From contig CAWCAC010000002.1 in the NCBI GenBank assembly GCA_963793415.1, positions 2,170,001 to 2,234,000 of the forward strand: a stretch of DNA of 64,000 bases, given 5' to 3'. This DNA is from CAXMST01 sp963793415. Its GTDB lineage: Bacteria > Actinomycetota > Thermoleophilia > Solirubrobacterales > 70-9. Numbering within the stretch: the stretch's first letter is position 1; every line of letters starts with the position of its first letter. Positions 61,321 through 64,000 of the stretch are shown here, in pieces. Under the pieces are notes generated by a model that did no database searches, was not told where the DNA came from, and saw only the letters and a program-made list of their open reading frames with translations. Both the position numbers and the translations under genes were made by a program.

Positions 61321-62703
61321 CTCGGTCAGCTCGCGCGCATCGAGGACCAGCAGGTAGGAGCGCTCGGCGGCGGCGTCGAGCACCACCGAGAGGAGTACGC
61401 CGTCGTCCTCCTCGTCGGCGCCTGGCCGGCCGACGAAGACCGGCTCGCCCGGGTAGGAGCCCGGCTCACTCCAGGAGCGCCGCTCGCGCGTCTCCAGATC
61501 GGCGCGAACGATCGTCTCGAGCCAGCCGCTCTCTCCAATAGCGAGACCCCAGGCGTACCGGTAGGGGCGCTCGTTGCAGCGGCCGTAGTTGATCCGCCCG
61601 AGCTCGAAGCCGGGATCGAACAGCGTCTCGCGCTCGATCTCGCGCCCGGAGGCGGCGCCGGGGGTGATCACGAGCCGCTCGATCGTCGGGTCGGCGATCC
61701 CGGGGCCGGCCGGGTCCCGGAGGCGGTCGAGGTAGAGCTGCTCGACCAGCGACGCGTCGGGGTAGGCCTGCAGGTCGACGACGACCTCCTCGCCGCGCTC
61801 GAACGCGTTCAGGTGGTGGAAGGAGAACATCGGATCCGTCGTGAACGGTCCGAGCGCCGTGCCGTCGTCGCGATCGAAGAGCGTGATCCGGGTGCCCAGC
61901 TCAGGCTCCCAGCGGTAGTTCTCGATGTACGGCCGCCCCGACAGCGCCAGCCGCTTGGGATTGACCACGAACGGGAACTCGGCCAGGATCAGCCAGCGCT
62001 CGCTGAGCCCGAACGAGTGCATGTAGGCGGGTCTCCGGGTCGGCGCCGAGGCGATGATCTCGGGCTCGGCGCCGTTCTCCGGGCCGAGGTGGAAGAAGCG
62101 GTACTCGTTGCGCGGCCCGAGCTTCGCCGCGTAGTTGAGCATGCCGCCGCTGCCACGGTCGAGGTGCGGATGGGCGGTCGTAAGCGTCCCGGGAACCTCG
62201 TAGGCAACGCCGGCCGTGGCCAGTGTCTCAGCGTCGAACTCGACCGGGATCGGCGTCTCGGTCATCGCGATATAGCGCTCGCCGAGCCGCGTCAGGTTGA
62301 CGTTGGCGTTGTCGCTCAGCTTCGGGTCGAAGAACGACATCACCCGCTTGAACAGCCCCCGGCAGGGGTCGGTCGCGAACTCGGAGTACTCGATCCGCCC
62401 GTCGGCGGCGGCATCGTAGGCCTTGCTGCGCAGGAAGCGGCTCGCGTAGGAGACCCGGCCGCCCTCGAGCCCGAAGCGATGCAGCATCGCCTGCCCGTCG
62501 AACCAGTGCCGGTAGCGATGCTCCCCGGCCTCGAACTTGGCCGGCCCGGTGCGCAGCAGCGAGCCCTCGAGCCATGCCGGCGGCTCGCCCGTGACGGGGA
62601 CCGACTCGATCCGCACCTCGTTCTCCATCGAGGTGAAACCGAGCGCGGGACCAGGCGCGGCGCTGCTGCTCTCCTCGCTCGCCGGGACTGACTTGAGCTC
62701 CAT
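61255..62703 (-). CDS. carotenoid cleavage oxygenase (RPE65/BCO family)
   Basis: 482 residues from ATG 62703 (MELKSVPASEESSSAA). Family motifs: WLEGSLLRTGPAKFEAGEHRYRHWFDG-type N-terminus (GSLLRTGPAKFE, HWFDGQAMLHRF), and iron-binding histidines in TTAHPHLDRG, AYMHSFGLSERW, MFSFHHLNAFERGEE and the last HHIPFGFHGQF. It splits carotenoids or stilbenes at a double bond with O2. No carotenoid synthesis gene is in the window. Its 3' end overlaps the GGDEF/HD-GYP gene by 66 bases. Confidence 0.93.
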   Translation of the reverse strand: MELKSVPASEESSSAAPGPALGFTSMENEVRIESVPVTGEPPAWLEGSLLRTGPAKFEAGEHRYRHWFDGQAMLHRFGLEGGRVSYASRFLRSKAYDAAADGRIEYSEFATDPCRGLFKRVMSFFDPKLSDNANVNLTRLGERYIAMTETPIPVEFDAETLATAGVAYEVPGTLTTAHPHLDRGSGGMLNYAAKLGPRNEYRFFHLGPENGAEPEIIASAPTRRPAYMHSFGLSERWLILAEFPFVVNPKRLALSGRPYIENYRWEPELGTRITLFDRDDGTALGPFTTDPMFSFHHLNAFERGEEVVVDLQAYPDASLVEQLYLDRLRDPAGPGIADPTIERLVITPGAASGREIERETLFDPGFELGRINYGRCNERPYRYAWGLAIGESGWLETIVRADLETRERRSWSEPGSYPGEPVFVGRPGADEEDDGVLLSVVLDAAAERSYLLVLDARELTELARAEAPHHIPFGFHGQFDRG

Positions 62704-62784
62704 CGATACCTCGCGATCGCCGGGCACATAAACGGCCCGCCCCACTCTACGCGGGTCGGCGCCCAACGGCTAGATTTACCGGCT

Positions 62785-62985
62785 GTGAGTGATCTGAGCG
62801 AAACCGCCCGCCAGGTTCTGCAGAGCCTGCAGGAGCGCCCGACCCTGAACACCCCGAGCCTGATCCATATGGGCCCGGTCGTGCCCGACAGCGTCGACAA
62901 GGCCGAGATCGAGGCCGCCCTCGACGAGCTGATCGCCGCCGGCGAAGTCGTCCACAACGCCGTCGGCTGGAAGCTCGCCTCCTAG
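62785..62985 (+). CDS. small hypothetical protein (possible winged-helix fragment)
   Basis: 66 residues from GTG 62785, eight bases after a TAGATT hexamer. Sequence SDLSETARQVLQSLQERPTL then AEIEAALDELIAAGEVVHNA, ending VGWKLAS, looks like a small helix-turn-helix plus wing, but no family is recognised. It is followed by the next gene after four bases. Coding support is moderate: spacing, codon usage and the start signal. Confidence 0.6.
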   Translation: MSDLSETARQVLQSLQERPTLNTPSLIHMGPVVPDSVDKAEIEAALDELIAAGEVVHNAVGWKLAS

Positions 62986-62989
62986 CGTC

Positions 62990-63622
62990 ATGGGTCAGCT
63001 GCGCAAACCGCGGCTGACCTACGCAAACGTCGTCGCAACCGTCGCCCTGTTCGTCGCGCTGGGTGGCGTCTCCTGGGCAGCCCTGAAGATCCCCAAGGAC
63101 AGCGTCGGCAGCAAACAGATCAAGAACGAGAGCGTCAAGGCAAACGATCTGCAGCAGGGATCGGTCGGTCCCGGGGAGCTACAGGGCAACGCTGTCGGGT
63201 TCGACAACCTCGCCCCCGACAGCGTCGACTCCGCGAAGGTCAAGGACGGTTCGATCCGCTACGACGATCTCTCGGGCGAGGACGTTGCGCCAAGGCTGTT
63301 CGCACACGTGTTCTCGAACGGCGTCCTCGGCGACAATGCGGGGGCATCGAGCGTCTTCAAGGGCGGCGCCGGCACTTACACGGTGGTCTTCGACCGTAAC
63401 CTCCGCGGCTGCGTGGCGACGGCGTCGCCGGGCTTCGGCTTCAGCAGATCGGGCGGGGTCGACCAGTACGGCCGGGATTCGATCGCGACCGTCTCGATGA
63501 ACCCCGTCAATGAGACGAGTCAGGTCCGGGTCGAAACGCAGCGGATCGACTTCGACCCCTCGCCCGGGCAGCCGATCACCAGTCCGAGCGACGCTTCCTT
63601 TCATCTGATCGTCGCCTGCTGA
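62990..63622 (+). CDS. secreted protein with Thermoleophilia-type N-terminus and SV-x-S-x-Q-I repeats
   Basis: 210 residues. The N-terminus PRLTYANVVATVALFVALGG is the standard signal-anchor of a large Solirubrobacterales-specific protein family. It is followed by an imperfect decapeptide pattern of the type (I/L/V)-x-x-(D/E/N)-S-V-x-S/A-x-x-(I/L): KDSVGSKQIKNESVKANDL, GSVGPGELQGNAVGFDNL, DSVDSAKVKDGSIRYDDL. A globular C-terminal half (TYTVVFDRNLRGCVATASPG) with two Cys ends the protein. Probably exported and cell-surface. Function unknown; its presence is a good lineage marker. Confidence 0.8.
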   Translation: MGQLRKPRLTYANVVATVALFVALGGVSWAALKIPKDSVGSKQIKNESVKANDLQQGSVGPGELQGNAVGFDNLAPDSVDSAKVKDGSIRYDDLSGEDVAPRLFAHVFSNGVLGDNAGASSVFKGGAGTYTVVFDRNLRGCVATASPGFGFSRSGGVDQYGRDSIATVSMNPVNETSQVRVETQRIDFDPSPGQPITSPSDASFHLIVAC

Positions 63623-63648
63623 CGCCGATCCGTCGGCGCTCCGGCTAG

Positions 63649-63711
63649 CCTGCCCCGCGGGCGTTGAAAACTCAGGCGACGGGGCTCGCCTGATCGATGA
63701 TGGCGGGCAGG
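63649..63711 (+). ncRNA. structured leader upstream of the secreted M28 peptidase
   Basis: An outer stem CCTGCCC/GGGCAGG (63649-63655 with 63705-63711) encloses a 7-bp hairpin CAGGCGA-CGGGGC-TCGCCTG (63673-63692). A further CTCGC/GCGAG hairpin (63714-63729) follows just before the start. No T-run is present. It does not match the riboswitch classes I know. It may be a cis-acting RNA or only GC-rich pairing. Confidence 0.4.
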
Positions 63712-63736
63712 GACTCGCCGGAATGCGAGGTTGAGC

Positions 63737-64000
63737 ATGAGGAAGCTATTGGTCGTGGCCGTTCTGGCCCTGGCCTCCGCGTCGCTGATCGCGACCGCGG
63801 CGGCAGGGCCGAAGAAGGGCGAAAGCAAGGGAGGCGGCAAGGGCAACTCGGTATCCGAGGTGCTGCGCAAGGGCCTCAAGAACAAGGGGATCGTCGGCCA
63901 CCTCAAGGAGCTGCAGTCGATCGCGGCGGCCAATGGCGGCAACCGCGCGTCGGGCACCAGCGGCTACGACGAGTCGGTCGACTACGTCAGCGAGGAGCTG
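63737..64000 (+). CDS. secreted M28-family aminopeptidase, N-terminal part (runs off the right edge)
   Basis: The first 88 codons are present. Signal peptide: MRKLLVVAVLALASASLIATAAAG, then a Lys/Gly-rich stretch (GPKKGESKGGGKGN). The pro/mature start GIVGHLKELQSIAAANGGNR continues as ASGTSGYDESVDYVSEEL, the N-terminal pattern of aminopeptidase-Y-type M28 enzymes (L..A..NGGNRASGTxGYxxSxxYV). The zinc-binding half must lie outside the window, so activity cannot be confirmed. Confidence 0.8.
   Translation, partial: MRKLLVVAVLALASASLIATAAAGPKKGESKGGGKGNSVSEVLRKGLKNKGIVGHLKELQSIAAANGGNRASGTSGYDESVDYVSEEL

Overview
The window is about 70% GC bacterial chromosome, nearly all coding, from an actinobacterium of the class Thermoleophilia (Solirubrobacterales-like). 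Supporting signs are the actinobacterial pyrR-pyrB-pyrC-carA-carB-...-mihF-gmk-rpoZ-coaBC order, an mIHF nucleoid protein, CsbD and SigB/SigF-type genes, frequent GTG/TTG starts with 4-base overlaps, and at 62990-63622 a secreted protein with the 'TYANVVATxALFxALGG' start typical of that lineage. No mobile element, phage, CRISPR array or origin was seen.

Layout. 1-3476 (-): a small TPR gene, dtd, an intrinsic terminator, then rimP-nusA-infB (infB leaves the left edge). 3550-8379 (-): mihF, an AlkZ-like winged-helix protein, gmk, rpoZ, coaBC and an FAD monooxygenase. 8540-18727 (-): a UMP operon, pyrR-pyrB-pyrC-(isochorismatase-like)-carA-(GNAT)-carB-pyrK-pyrD, every junction overlapping by 1-4 bases, controlled by a PyrR-binding hairpin that hides the pyrR ribosome binding site. 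carB carries four one-base insertions and gmk lacks one base; both look like assembly errors in essential genes. 18859-24406: a TMEM175-type channel, RNase Z, tRNA-Arg(CCG), a glycosyltransferase, a lipoprotein and a CDP-glucose pair (rfbF, rfbG). 24439-26260 (-): a SAM-I riboswitch with its terminator, a threonine-synthase-like PLP enzyme and a MoaD/ThiS sulfur carrier. 26352-35146 (+): corA, MOSC, two HIT proteins, a phosphohexomutase, an MBL hydrolase, a lipid kinase, DUF445 and an M28 peptidase. 35093-47007 (-): ruvCAB, a zinc-ribbon/PAS protein, secDF, a small membrane protein, recJ, rel and a transglutaminase-like protein. 47112-53173: a CmcI-like methyltransferase (+), then yebC, an M29 aminopeptidase, pdxT, pdxS and an RpiR regulator (-). 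53283-64000: a SigB-like sigma factor, an ANTAR regulator, CsbD, PepF, a DivIVA-like coiled coil, a GGDEF/HD-GYP protein, a carotenoid oxygenase, lineage-specific proteins and the start of a secreted M28 peptidase.

How they work together. Most of the window is housekeeping: transcription and translation (nusA, infB, rpoZ, rimP, dtd, tRNA), pyrimidine and purine nucleotides, CoA, PLP, Holliday junction processing, Sec export and the stringent response. The most unusual unit is the SAM-riboswitch operon. A SAM 'off' switch in front of a threonine-synthase-like gene coupled to a sulfur carrier makes more sense for methionine/homocysteine sulfur insertion than for threonine synthesis. A second recurring signal is a TANNNT hexamer 6-8 bases before many start codons that lack a Shine-Dalgarno sequence, which suggests extensive leaderless transcription and was used to choose several starts.
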